DNA of 32,053 nt from Myxococcales bacterium (GCA_903642325.1 CAHJWM010000055.1:1-32053); one strand, 5' to 3'; counted from the stretch's first letter, positions 16,087-24,503 are shown. A program made the numbers and translations. The notes: generated from the sequence alone by a model not told the origin.

Positions 16087-17440
16087 GGTGCGACCCAATT
16101 ATGATGCGCAATGACGAGTAATGGAAACCCTGTTCGAACGGATCCGTCGCGCCGGCCACCAGCAGCTCCAAACCGGAATCGGGTGAGCCGTTCGAACGGA
16201 TGCCGACCGCCGTGCTCAGCCGGAACAGATCCGCGGAAAACCCATCGAGGTGCGGACCAAATACGTTGCCCACGTCGGCCTGTACGACGCCATTCAGATA
16301 CACCCAGACCGGCCAGACATACTGGGCGGTGGCCACGGCCGCGCTGCGATCGATCAGCCGGCCCATCAGGTAACCGCGCATCGGGCGTTCACCGCCAAGT
16401 GAAACCTGATCGGTGAACGGGATCGTTCCTTTCAGCGGATCGGTGAAGTCTGCTTCCACACTCAACCCGAGCACCCGGCGTTTCCACAAGTCGATTGTCA
16501 CTCCGGCGAGCCCGCCGTACCCCACCCACGCCCGCCGCGCGACGTCATTGTGCGGCGGCGCAACGACGCCTTCTCCGTGCGCTTCGAGGCGAAGGCCAGT
16601 ACCGATATAAGGGTCGGCTCGACGCGTGTCGATTGCTACTGATAGACTCTGAAATTCGGCAATGTAGCCCTGATGGTAGCCGGGGGGTGACGGCACCGTG
16701 CCATTGGCGACCGCATCCGAAAGATGGGGCTCCCCACAACAGCCGCCGTTGCCGAAGCTCAGTGTCCGCATGCCCGCGCGCACGGTGAGCGCGCTCAAGC
16801 GCCAAAAGTTGTTTTGGTAGCCGAGCGCAAATTCGGACGTCATCGCCTGATAGCGGTAGCGCGGATCGCTCGGGCTACGGGGGCCGATGCCATAAAATGG
16901 CAGGTCTTTTCGACGTACGAAGCTTGCTTGGGCGGCGATCACTTGATGCGGGGTGAGCGCGTACTCGTCGCTCGCTTTCACCGCTATCCAATCGGGCCCC
17001 CAGGTTCCGAAGTGCACCCGGAGCGTGTTCGGATCGGTGAGGAAGTACTTCCAACCTAAATTGAAGCCGACGCTCGGCTTCAAGCCGAAATCGAACAGCG
17101 CCGAAGGGTACAGCTCGATGTTCTGCCGGGGACCGAACGTGAAGAATTGGATTACGGCGTCCACCCAATTATTGCGTTCGGCCGCGCGCGTGAGCGCGCC
17201 GACCGGCTGGCGCAGGACGTATTCACTCACTAGCCAAACTGGAAATAAAACCACGCGCGGCACGTACATGAGGGACGGCCCGACGCGCGGCGGGGGGGGA
17301 CCGCCATAGTGTTGATGCTCACGCTTCGGATGGGCGAACACCTGGCTCGACCAAAAAACGACGAGCAGTAAGCTTAGCCAACGCGCCGCGACAGCGCGCC
17401 GGCGAGCGCGAACACGTATTGTGGAAATCAAGCCAAGCAC
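16076..17440 (-). CDS. Omp85/BamA-superfamily outer-membrane barrel without POTRA domains (copy 2)
   Basis: A 454-residue paralogue of the barrel at 12783-14159, with the same layout. The signal peptide (WLSLLLVVFWSSQVFA) precedes KREHQHYGGPPPPRVGPSLM, the motif LVSEYVLRQPVGALTRAAER, a barrel with FVRRKDLPFYGIGPRSPSDP, the Omp85 motif GGERPMRGYLMGRL, and a C-terminal GSHHGI. The frame is open to a TTG at 17485, but that TTG is part of the conserved TTGACCCT promoter-like block. GTG 17440 aligns better with the GTG start of copy 1 (both give a basic RR pair at positions 13-14 before the hydrophobic core). It is the first gene of the presumed five-gene operon. Confidence 0.8.
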   Translation of the reverse strand: MLGLISTIRVRARRRAVAARWLSLLLVVFWSSQVFAHPKREHQHYGGPPPPRVGPSLMYVPRVVLFPVWLVSEYVLRQPVGALTRAAERNNWVDAVIQFFTFGPRQNIELYPSALFDFGLKPSVGFNLGWKYFLTDPNTLRVHFGTWGPDWIAVKASDEYALTPHQVIAAQASFVRRKDLPFYGIGPRSPSDPRYRYQAMTSEFALGYQNNFWRLSALTVRAGMRTLSFGNGGCCGEPHLSDAVANGTVPSPPGYHQGYIAEFQSLSVAIDTRRADPYIGTGLRLEAHGEGVVAPPHNDVARRAWVGYGGLAGVTIDLWKRRVLGLSVEADFTDPLKGTIPFTDQVSLGGERPMRGYLMGRLIDRSAAVATAQYVWPVWVYLNGVVQADVGNVFGPHLDGFSADLFRLSTAVGIRSNGSPDSGLELLVAGATDPFEQGFHYSSLRIIIGSHHGI

Positions 17441-17459
17441 CGAGATACCGAGTTTACGC

Positions 17460-17488
17460 GTGCCGGTTTCACGTGGCAGGGTCAAGAA
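17460..17488 (-). promoter_or_regulatory. Conserved promoter-like block upstream of barrel copy 2
   Basis: Counterpart of the block at 14171-14199. On the minus strand it reads TTCTTGACCCT, then GAAACCGGCAC. It keeps the TTGACC hexamer and the CGGCAC element at the same spacing. It argues that each cassette copy has its own promoter and that 17440 rather than 17485 is the start codon. Confidence 0.5.
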
Positions 17489-17670
17489 CTAAAAGCTAGA
17501 CCCGCGCCGTGTTGGGCGGCCCGCACCATGTGATGTCCCAGGTTGCCCCGCGGCGTTTCTGGATGCCCCTGCCGCGCGCGCCCGGCGTCGGCGCGCTTCG
17601 CAGCGGCCGGGAGGACCACCGCCGTGACAGCGGGCGACGCCCCCCGCAAACAGGGTGGCCGGCGGAGCAG

Positions 17671-18684
17671 CTAACGCGAGCGTTTCGCCCTGAGCAAGAA
17701 CAGTGCGGCCGCCACACTGCCCACGACGGCCGCGGCGAGTAGCCCGCGGTGCGTTGCGGCCTCGGCGACCAGGCTCGTGCTTCGCGAACGCGTATCGAAG
17801 GTGCCATGTGAGCCGTGATCGCCGCTGACCGGAGTAAACAGGTTGTTCGTGGCGCCCTCCGTGACGGGCTCGTCGGTCTGCTGCGCGTCATATCCTGTGC
17901 GGCCGAGGTAGCGATCGGCCAACCCGGGCGCCAGCTTTGCGCCCGCCACGATGGCGAGCCAGGCAGGAAAGCCAACGTACAGCTCGCGGCGCGTGGAGCG
18001 CGCTGCGTACAGGATTGCGCGCGCCGCGACCTCCGGCTGAAAGATGGGCGGCACGGGCTGGGCCTTACGCGGTAGACGGCTCTTGACCCAGCCGAACTGG
18101 GGTGTGTTCAGCGCTGGCAAGTGCACCATGGTGAGGGTGACTCGGCTCTTGTCGTGGTGCAGCTCGCAGCGGAGTGAGTCAGTGAAGCCGCGGACGCCGG
18201 CCTTGGCACCGCAGTACGCGGATTGCAGTGGGATGCTGCGATACGCGAGGGCCGAGCCCACCTGCACGATCGTGCCGCGGTTACGCTTGGACATGCGCTT
18301 CAGCGCAGCCATGGTGCCATTCACGACCCCCAAGTACGTGACCGCCGTGACGCGCACGAATTCCTCGATGGTCATGTCCACAAACGGCGAAAACACCGAC
18401 GTCATGGCATTGTTGACCCACACGTCGATCGCCCCGAATGCCCGCTCCGTTTCTTCGGCCGCGCGCTCCACCGCCGCCGCATCGGCGACATCGATCGAAA
18501 ACACGAGGGCTCGGCCGCCCGCGGCTTCGACGTCACGTTTCGCCCCCGCCAACCCGTCAAGGCCACGCGCAATCAATGCAACGCTTGCCCCTTGGCGCGC
18601 GAAGGCGAGCGCGGTTGCTCGGCCGACGCCTGCCGAAGCACCGGTGATGACGACTACTTGGGATGTCACGCTCGACTCGACCAT
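17671..18684 (-). CDS. Short-chain dehydrogenase/reductase with a C-terminal membrane anchor
   Basis: A 337-residue SDR-family NAD(P)-dependent oxidoreductase. The Rossmann glycine motif TGASAGVG is at 14-21, NNA at 91-93, the catalytic Ser S144 lies in VQVGSALAY, and Y157-x3-K161 in AYCGAK. Residues after about 250 leave the SDR fold: a variable tail then a hydrophobic helix (LLAAAVVGSVAAALFLL) and a basic end (RAKRSR). So the enzyme is probably tethered to the inner membrane by its C-terminus, with the catalytic domain in the cytoplasm. ATG 18684 is preferred; a TTG at 18723 would add 13 residues. It is separated from the barrel operon by about 185 bases in which I see nothing. Substrate unknown. 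Confidence 0.85.
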   Translation of the reverse strand: MVESSVTSQVVVITGASAGVGRATALAFARQGASVALIARGLDGLAGAKRDVEAAGGRALVFSIDVADAAAVERAAEETERAFGAIDVWVNNAMTSVFSPFVDMTIEEFVRVTAVTYLGVVNGTMAALKRMSKRNRGTIVQVGSALAYRSIPLQSAYCGAKAGVRGFTDSLRCELHHDKSRVTLTMVHLPALNTPQFGWVKSRLPRKAQPVPPIFQPEVAARAILYAARSTRRELYVGFPAWLAIVAGAKLAPGLADRYLGRTGYDAQQTDEPVTEGATNNLFTPVSGDHGSHGTFDTRSRSTSLVAEAATHRGLLAAAVVGSVAAALFLLRAKRSR

Positions 18685-18921
18685 TTCCAGCAAGTCGTGG
18701 CCCAAGCTTGGCGCGCGCTTCAAGAAGAATCGAGCAGCACTCGCGAAAACCGTTCCACGAGCCTCGAAGGCACTCGGCTCGCGGCCCGACCTCGCTCGCT
18801 CATGAGCCTGCCGGCGCGCTTGCCTTCACAAAGCTGTCTAACCTCGAACGCGCGCTAGCCGGACTTCCGAGCGACTTGGCGCGCCGAGCGCAAAGGAGTG
18901 GACAGCGGCGCCGACCGCCCC

Positions 18922-19185
18922 ATGATCGACTCCGTGAAGACGACCCATTGCCTGGCGGTGCTGCCGCTCTTGTTCGCGTGTCGGCGAAACCACCCCGCTG
19001 AGGGCCCCATGCAACGTGCCGGTGCGGGTGTGGACAACGCGGCGCAAGCTACCGGGCACGCCCTCAGCGGGGCTGCTCGAAAGACTGGCGCGGCGCTGAA
19101 CAAGGCCGGCCACGCCACTGGCCATGCGGCGCAAAAGACCGGCCAAAAGCTGGGCGTCCGAGGCAGCGATCCAGGCGGAGAGTAA
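18922..19185 (+). CDS. Small repeat-rich lipoprotein
   Basis: An 87-residue protein. The N-terminus has a short signal with a lipobox (LAVLPLLFAC, C20), followed by an amphipathic Ala/Gly/Lys-rich region. This region contains repeats of the form A-x2-T-G-x-A (AAQATGHALSGAARKTGAAL, AGHATGHAAQKTG). Such repeats form helices in small envelope lipoproteins. It could begin instead at GTG 18898, which adds eight residues; AAAGGAG lies right at that GTG but about 22 bases before the ATG, so neither start has an ideal ribosome site. It points toward the dioxygenase-like gene. I do not recognise a family; a role in the envelope is inferred only from the lipobox. Confidence 0.6.
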   Translation: MIDSVKTTHCLAVLPLLFACRRNHPAEGPMQRAGAGVDNAAQATGHALSGAARKTGAALNKAGHATGHAAQKTGQKLGVRGSDPGGE

Positions 19186-19320
19186 TCCGCCGCCATACCC
19201 TTACAAAGCGTGAGGGTTTCGCGGGCTCAGGCCAACTGACTGACTCGCTTCTTCGCAGGCGCCGATTCGACGCCGAAGGCTAAGCCGGCGCGCGGCGTGG
19301 AGCTTGACCATGAACCAACG

Positions 19321-19344
19321 AAAAGGAGCCTGGCGCAACGCTCC
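19321..19344 (-). terminator. Rho-independent terminator of the dioxygenase-like gene
   Basis: On the minus strand GGAGC, a 10-base loop and GCTCC are followed directly by TTTT. It lies 23 bases past the stop of the dioxygenase-like gene. Confidence 0.6.
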
Positions 19345-19366
19345 CAGTCACCTCGTGGATAAGGGG

Positions 19367-20353
19367 TCACGAGCTCACGGTGATGGTCTTCCAGGCTAGG
19401 AGCGCGCCGTCGCTTTGTTGCTGTGTGCTGACGGCCACCTCCCCCAGCGCCAGGTTCGATTCCTTGATCACCTGATCATTGCTGTTTGACACGTAGCCTG
19501 CGCCGGTAGTGGCTTTGTAGTTAGGCTGTGTGTCGTAAATTGCAGACTTGAAATCGTCATCGAAGAAGAGCTGCGATGTGATGTACGCCGTTCCGCCAAC
19601 TGTTACTTTGAAATGGATGTGCGTGGCTCGGCTGGCATACCAGCCCGGAAAATTGGCATCGAACGTGATGCGACCGTCGCTGCCCGCCGTTTGAATGCCG
19701 CGTCCCCACAGGGCGGCGGCGGCCGCTGCGCTGCCGCCCGTGCAGAACGCGTCGTTGTCGCCGTCGATATCGCCCGAGTAGATGCCGACTGTATCGCACA
19801 TCCAGATCTCGACTGTTGCAGTGGGTATGGGACGGCAGCTCGCGTCCACCACCAATAGCTCCAGGCGCATGGGAAGCCCCGGATAGCCCTCACTCACATC
19901 CTTGCGGGTCAGCAGGCTGCTCGTCGCATGGCAGGGACCGGCGGTCGCCGCCTTGTATACGTTGCACGTCGGGCCGGCTCCGGCTGCGAATGGGTTGCCG
20001 TAATCCTTGCCGGACAAGATCGATGTTCCGCTCGTGGCCCAAGCCCCGTCACCGCTGCTTGCCGCGCCGCCCTCGCTTGCCTGGCTGGCATTGCCTGCCA
20101 TTCCCCCGCCAGCTTCGCCTGCGCTCGACTCATCGTTACCTGCGCGGCCTGAACTTGCGCCTCCGCCGCTCGCGCCTGCGCCTCCGCCTGCGCCGCTCGC
20201 GCCAGCGCCTGCGCCGCTCGCGCCAGCGCCTCCGCCGCTCGCGCCAGCGCCGTCTATCGTTGAAGAGCCGCATCCGAACAGGGCCGCGGCGCTCAAGCTG
20301 CCCAGGGCTTCGAGCACGCTGCGCCGTGACGCCCGTGGCCGCGATTCATGCAT
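19367..20353 (-). CDS. Exported intradiol ring-cleavage dioxygenase-like lipoprotein
   Basis: A 328-residue protein. The N-terminus has a twin-arginine-like motif (SRRSVLEAL at 9-17), a hydrophobic stretch and a probable lipidated Cys (ALFGC, C28), so it may be a Tat-exported lipoprotein. A long Gly/Ala/Ser linker (31 to about 105) separates it from an intradiol dioxygenase domain. That domain has AGPCHATSSLLTR (138-150), a beta-strand block (LELLVVDASCRPIPTATVEI) and the ferric-iron ligands: Y192 in GIYSGD, Y239, H245 and H247 in GWYASRATHIHF. R242-x2-H-x-H matches the Arg-x2-His-x-His of protocatechuate dioxygenases. Export in folded form via Tat would suit a metalloenzyme. No catechol pathway genes are adjacent; the substrate is unknown. 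A terminator follows. Confidence 0.78.
   Translation of the reverse strand: MHESRPRASRRSVLEALGSLSAAALFGCGSSTIDGAGASGGGAGASGAGAGASGAGGGAGASGGGASSGRAGNDESSAGEAGGGMAGNASQASEGGAASSGDGAWATSGTSILSGKDYGNPFAAGAGPTCNVYKAATAGPCHATSSLLTRKDVSEGYPGLPMRLELLVVDASCRPIPTATVEIWMCDTVGIYSGDIDGDNDAFCTGGSAAAAAALWGRGIQTAGSDGRITFDANFPGWYASRATHIHFKVTVGGTAYITSQLFFDDDFKSAIYDTQPNYKATTGAGYVSNSNDQVIKESNLALGEVAVSTQQQSDGALLAWKTITVSS
20165..20256 (-). repeat. Tandem repeats encoding the Gly/Ala/Ser linker
   Basis: The element GCCGCTCGCGCC starts at 20165, 20192, 20213 and 20234 (spacing 27, 21, 21), inside the dioxygenase-like gene. It encodes GAGASGA-type repeats on the minus strand. The repeats may vary in number by slippage without changing frame. 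Confidence 0.75.
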
Positions 20354-20427
20354 GGTGGTTGATCCTCATGTCGTTCACGGTTTGTGTGTCAGCCGCACGC
20401 CAGAAGCGATCACTCGGGCGAAACGAA

Positions 20428-20455
20428 TTGCATTGCTAAATGTTGCCGTTATCAT
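20428..20455 (+). promoter_or_regulatory. Possible sigma-70-type promoter for the topoisomerase-helicase fusion
   Basis: TTGCAT (20428-20433) and TATCAT (20450-20455) are separated by 16 bases, in the 225-base divergent region upstream of the fusion gene. The implied leader is about 115 bases. Found by eye only. Confidence 0.35.
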
Positions 20456-20578
20456 GGGCGGCTGCTTGAATTTGCTCGAGATATGGTTGGCCGCGGCGCG
20501 CTCGCGCAGAGTCTGCACTGACATATTCGTGACGGGTGGCAGCGCTCCGCGGATCAGACTGAGCTACACACCCACACC

Positions 20579-23500
20579 ATGACGATCGCTGTCGTTGCCG
20601 AGAAGCCGTCCGTCGGGCGTGACTTGGCGAGTGCCCTCGGAGCTACCCGACGGGGTGACGGAAAGCTTACCGGCAATGGCTACGTCGTGACTTGGGCAAT
20701 CGGTCATTTGGTCGGCTTGGCTGAGCCCGAGGGCATTCGACCGGAATGGAAGCGTTGGCGGCGGGAGGATCTGCCACTATTGCCCGAACATTGGCCGCTC
20801 ACCATCTTCGAGGCGACCCGCCCGCAGTTCGAGGTAGTGCGCCAGGTGCTCAACGCCCCCGATGTCACGGCCGTCATCTGCGCAACGGACGCGGGGCGGG
20901 AAGGTGAGCTGATCTTCCGGCTGATTTACGAGGCGGCCAAGTGCCGTCGCCCGGTGTCGCGGCTGTGGATCTCGTCGCTGACGGAGGCCGCGATCCGCGA
21001 AGGCATGCGCCGCGTGCGACCAGCGAAGGAGTACGACGACCTAGCGGACGCCGCCCTCGGCCGTAGCCGAGCGGACTGGCTCGTGGGCATGAATTTGTCG
21101 CGCGCCTATGGGCTTGCGCTCGACGCTCCGCTGTCGGTCGGCCGAGTTCAAACTCCGACGCTCGCCATGCTGGTCGAACGTGAGCTCGAGATCCGCGACT
21201 TCGTGCCGGAGGATTACTTGGAGGTCGTGGCCACTTTCTCGCCGAGAAGCGGCGAATCGTACCGCGGCACTTGGTTCGAGCCGGGCAAGGCGGAGCACCC
21301 GCAGCGGTTGCCCGCTTCGGGGCAACAGGCCGAGCAGGCCGTGGCCCGCGCGCTCGTGGGCCAAGCGCAGGTCGAGCGTGTGACGTCGCGGAGCAAGCGC
21401 TTGCCTCCGCCGCTCTTGTATGACTTGACCGAGCTGCAACGGCACATGAATCGCCTCTACGGCTCGTCGGCGCAGCGCACGCTCGATGCCGCGCAGGCTC
21501 TGTACGAAAAACACAAACTGCTGAGTTACCCGCGCACCGACAGCCGCCATCTGTCGGCGGCCGAGGCCAGCGCCTTGCCGGCCATCGTGAAGGCAATCGC
21601 CGCGCCCTATCTCGCGTTGCTCGCGGAAGGTAGCGGTGAGCGCGCGCTCTCCCGCCGTTTCGTAGACGACGCGAAAGTGACGGATCATCACGCCATCATC
21701 CCCACGGGAGCATCGGCTGCTGGCTGCGCGCTCGGCAGCGACGAGCGGCATGTGTACGAGCTCGTGTGTCGGCGTCTGTTGCAAGCTTACCATGCCGACT
21801 TCGTGTGGGCGGCGACTGAGGTCATCACCGCGATCCACCCGCTTGCCAGCGCCGAGCCGGTCGACCGATATCGCAGCCTGGGCACTGCCGTCCAGCAGCA
21901 GGGCTGGAAGGTGCTCGATCTGGGGGAGCCGAAGCCGCCTCGAGAAAAGTCTGAAAATAGGCGAAATGTAGCGGCTAGCGAGGAGGATAGCGTGCTGCCA
22001 GCGGGCCTTCGGGACGGCCAGCCGCAGCGCGTGTTGGGCGCGAAAGCGATACCCAAGACCACTCGTCCGCCGCCGCGCTTGAACGACGCCTCATTGCTGA
22101 CGGCCATGGAGACGGCCGGAAAAACCTTGGATGAAAAAGAGCTGTCGGAGGCGATGAAGGACAGCGGCCTGGGCACGCCGGCAACACGAGCGAGCATCAT
22201 CGAGACCCTGATCGCCCGCGGCTATGTCCTGCGCGAGGGTAAAGCGCTGATTGCGACCGAGCGCGGTCTCGGGCTGATCGCGGTGGTCGACCCCGAAGTA
22301 AAGAGCGCGGCCATGACCGGCGCCTGGGAAGCCCGGCTTCAGGCAATTGCCCGGGGTCGGGGTGCTTTGCCGCATTTCTTGCACCAAATTGAAGCATACG
22401 TGACGGCGGTGGTGAGCCGCGTGCCACCGGTGTTGCCGCCACTGGCCGGTCAATCGGAGCGCAAGCCGCCCAGGCCAACGGCGCGCTCGAGCTCTGAAGC
22501 GCCGCCCGTCGCCTCGCCTAACACGTCGATGGCTGGCGAGCTTTCCGTACCTCCGCGCGGACCGCGACGCACGCCCAGCGCGGCGGCGCCCAGTGAGCTT
22601 GCCAGCCTATTGCGTGAGCGCTTTGGATTCAGCACCTTCCGCCCGCATCAACAGGCGGTGTGTGAAGCGGTGGCCAGCGGCGAGGACGTATTGCTCGTCA
22701 TGCCTACGGGCGCGGGAAAGTCGCTGTGCTATCAGCTGCCAGGCCTGGCCCGCGGGGGAACGACCCTGGTCGTGAGCCCGCTCATCGCTTTGATGGAAGA
22801 TCAGGTCGCGCGCTTACGCGCGCTCGGCCTCCGCGCCGAGCGCATTCACTCGGGTCGGACTCGGCTCGAGTCGCGGCAAGTGTGTGCGGATTACGTGGCC
22901 GGCGCGCTCGATTACCTGTTCATCGCGCCCGAGCGCCTGGGCGTGGCCGGCTTTACCGAGCTCCTCGCGCGGCGGCCGCTCGGCTTGATAGCGATCGATG
23001 AAGCGCACTGCATTTCGCAATGGGGCCATGATTTCCGGCCTGATTACCGTCTGCTGGGGCAACGCTTGCCGATGTTGCGGCCTGCGCCGGTCGTGGCGCT
23101 CACGGCCACCGCCACGCCGCGCGTGCAAGAAGACATCGTAGCGCAGCTCGGCTTGGGCTCGGTGCGCCAGTTCATTCATGGCTTTCGCCGTCACAACCTG
23201 GCCCTCGAAGCATTGGAAGTACCGCCCAAAGATCGCCCGGGCCGCGCGCTTCAGTGGCTGTCCGCGGCGGATCGCTTGCCCGCGATCGTGTATGCGCCCA
23301 CGCGCAAAGCGGCCGAGCACGTGGCCTCGGTGCTCGGCGCAAAGTTTAGAGCGCAGCCGTATCACGCGGGGCTCACGGCGGAAACGCGCGAGCGGGTGCA
23401 GTCGGACTTCCTCGCTGGGCGATTGGACGTGGTGGTCGCGACCGTCGCCTTCGGCATGGGCGTGGACAAGGCCGACATCCGCACCGTGCTGCACCTCGCC

Positions 23501-24340
23501 CTGCCGGGCAGCGTCGAATCCTACTATCAAGAGATCGGGCGTGCCGGTCGGGACGGGAAACCGTCGCGCACCGTGCTCATGCACCACCTCGCCGATCGCA
23601 AAACCCATGAGTTCTTTTTGGAACGCGACTACCCGAGCGAGGCGCTGCTTGAAAAGCTGTTCAAGGCCCTCTCCCTCGCGCCCGTCAGCCCGGACGCGCT
23701 GCGTAAGAAGACGCGCATCGCAAAGAGTGATTTCGACAAAGCGCTCGAGAAACTGTGGATACACGGCGGCGTGCTTGGTGTCCCGCAAGCCGACCTCGTG
23801 CGCGGTGACGAAGGGTGGCGTGCGCCGTATGCCGCGCAGCGTGCCCTGCGTATCGAACAGCTCGAGCGGGTAGGCAAATTCGCCCAAGGCCGCCAATGCC
23901 GCATGGTCGGCCTCGTCGAGCACTTTGGTGACGAAGCGGATTCCGGGCAGGCCTGCGGTCTCTGCGACGTCTGCGCCCCTGATGCCTGCATCGCAGTCCC
24001 TTCGCTTGGGCCTCCACCCAAGGTGAACGCCGCGGCTGGCAAGCGCAGTCGTAAGCCGGGGAAACGGCGCGCTCGCGGCTCGTCGCGCATTCCGGCGGTG
24101 GTCCTCCCTGCTAGCGGCGCGAGCGCCGGGCTCGTGGCAAGCCTGCGCGCATGGCGCCTGCTAGAGGCCAAAAAAAAACGCGTTCCCGCGTTCCGCATCT
24201 TGACTAATCGCGCGCTGGTTGCCATCGCTGAGGCGCGCCCGGCAAGCACGGCCGCCCTGCGCGGTGTCGCTGGCATCGGGCCCAAAGTGCTGCGGAGCTA
24301 CAGCGCAGAGCTGGTGGGCCTGTGCACGCGTAACTTCTGA
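20579..24340 (+). CDS. DNA topoisomerase III fused to RecQ helicase (with HRDC domain)
   Basis: A 1253-residue fusion. Residues 1 to about 615 are a type IA topoisomerase III. The Toprim part has VAEKPS (E8) and CATDAGREGELI (D104, E108). The middle has GRSRADWLVGMNLSRAY and SVGRVQTPTL, and the active-site Tyr Y317 lies in LLSYPRTDSRHL; the expected core is complete, without C-terminal zinc fingers. A Pro/Ser-rich linker (about 616-672) leads to RecQ: MPTGAGKS (708-715), DEAH (807-810), the aromatic-rich loop HCISQWGHDFRPDY, and QEIGRAGRDG (984-993). Four Cys (C1107, C1126, C1129, C1132) form the RecQ zinc site. An HRDC-like domain ends the protein (about 1180-1250). RecQ and TopoIII are known to cooperate in decatenation and in resolving recombination intermediates; here they are one polypeptide. 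All catalytic residues are present, and no frameshift is evident. Confidence 0.95.
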   Translation: MTIAVVAEKPSVGRDLASALGATRRGDGKLTGNGYVVTWAIGHLVGLAEPEGIRPEWKRWRREDLPLLPEHWPLTIFEATRPQFEVVRQVLNAPDVTAVICATDAGREGELIFRLIYEAAKCRRPVSRLWISSLTEAAIREGMRRVRPAKEYDDLADAALGRSRADWLVGMNLSRAYGLALDAPLSVGRVQTPTLAMLVERELEIRDFVPEDYLEVVATFSPRSGESYRGTWFEPGKAEHPQRLPASGQQAEQAVARALVGQAQVERVTSRSKRLPPPLLYDLTELQRHMNRLYGSSAQRTLDAAQALYEKHKLLSYPRTDSRHLSAAEASALPAIVKAIAAPYLALLAEGSGERALSRRFVDDAKVTDHHAIIPTGASAAGCALGSDERHVYELVCRRLLQAYHADFVWAATEVITAIHPLASAEPVDRYRSLGTAVQQQGWKVLDLGEPKPPREKSENRRNVAASEEDSVLPAGLRDGQPQRVLGAKAIPKTTRPPPRLNDASLLTAMETAGKTLDEKELSEAMKDSGLGTPATRASIIETLIARGYVLREGKALIATERGLGLIAVVDPEVKSAAMTGAWEARLQAIARGRGALPHFLHQIEAYVTAVVSRVPPVLPPLAGQSERKPPRPTARSSSEAPPVASPNTSMAGELSVPPRGPRRTPSAAAPSELASLLRERFGFSTFRPHQQAVCEAVASGEDVLLVMPTGAGKSLCYQLPGLARGGTTLVVSPLIALMEDQVARLRALGLRAERIHSGRTRLESRQVCADYVAGALDYLFIAPERLGVAGFTELLARRPLGLIAIDEAHCISQWGHDFRPDYRLLGQRLPMLRPAPVVALTATATPRVQEDIVAQLGLGSVRQFIHGFRRHNLALEALEVPPKDRPGRALQWLSAADRLPAIVYAPTRKAAEHVASVLGAKFRAQPYHAGLTAETRERVQSDFLAGRLDVVVATVAFGMGVDKADIRTVLHLALPGSVESYYQEIGRAGRDGKPSRTVLMHHLADRKTHEFFLERDYPSEALLEKLFKALSLAPVSPDALRKKTRIAKSDFDKALEKLWIHGGVLGVPQADLVRGDEGWRAPYAAQRALRIEQLERVGKFAQGRQCRMVGLVEHFGDEADSGQACGLCDVCAPDACIAVPSLGPPPKVNAAAGKRSRKPGKRRARGSSRIPAVVLPASGASAGLVASLRAWRLLEAKKKRVPAFRILTNRALVAIAEARPASTAALRGVAGIGPKVLRSYSAELVGLCTRNF

Positions 24341-24430
24341 CCTGCAGCGATCGCGCCGGGCGGGGCTGCACTGAAAGCCGAAATTTACAGGGCGCGGGCG
24401 CCGGCCGGCGCGTCTGGCCGCAGAAAGCGT

Positions 24431-24451
24431 CGCGCCCGGCCAGGGGGCGCG
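24431..24451 (+). terminator. GC-rich hairpin after the fusion gene
   Basis: CGCGCCC and GGGCGCG form a perfect 7-bp stem around a 7-base loop, about 90 bases past the fusion stop. No T run follows, so it may only be a structural or pausing hairpin. Confidence 0.35.
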
Positions 24452-24454
24452 GCA

Positions 24455-24481
24455 TTGACACCGCCCGTTTCGAGCTAACCT
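24455..24481 (+). promoter_or_regulatory. Possible promoter of the CxxCH lipoprotein
   Basis: A perfect -35 hexamer TTGACA (24455-24460) is followed after 15 bases by TAACCT (24476-24481), which is only a fair -10 and closely spaced. The start codon is 22 bases further on. Confidence 0.3.
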
Positions 24482-24503
24482 TAGCCGTACCCCGCAAGCT
24501 CCG

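Larger units (their letters stand above)
11051..17488 (-). repeat. Tandem duplication of a barrel + lipoprotein cassette
   Basis: Two diverged direct copies of a promoter-like block, barrel gene and lipoprotein gene: 14199 down to 11051 and 17488 down to 14329. The matching upstream blocks are 3289 bases apart. Gene order, overlap length and domain layout are the same in both, and divergence is spread along the genes, so the duplication is old and both copies appear intact. Confidence 0.9.

Noticed and set aside
17441-17485. Extended N-terminus of barrel copy 2 from a TTG at 17485
   Set aside because: This TTG is part of the TTGACCCT block shared with copy 1, and the GTG at 17440 aligns with the start of copy 1.
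20160-20260. CRISPR-like array
   Set aside because: The regular repeats are coding: they translate to the Gly/Ala/Ser linker of a lipoprotein, have no spacers, and no cas genes are near.
22814-23923. 369-residue open frame on the minus strand opposite the RecQ part of the fusion
   Set aside because: His/Arg/Ala-rich and without motifs. It is the antisense shadow of a strongly supported helicase gene in GC-rich DNA.
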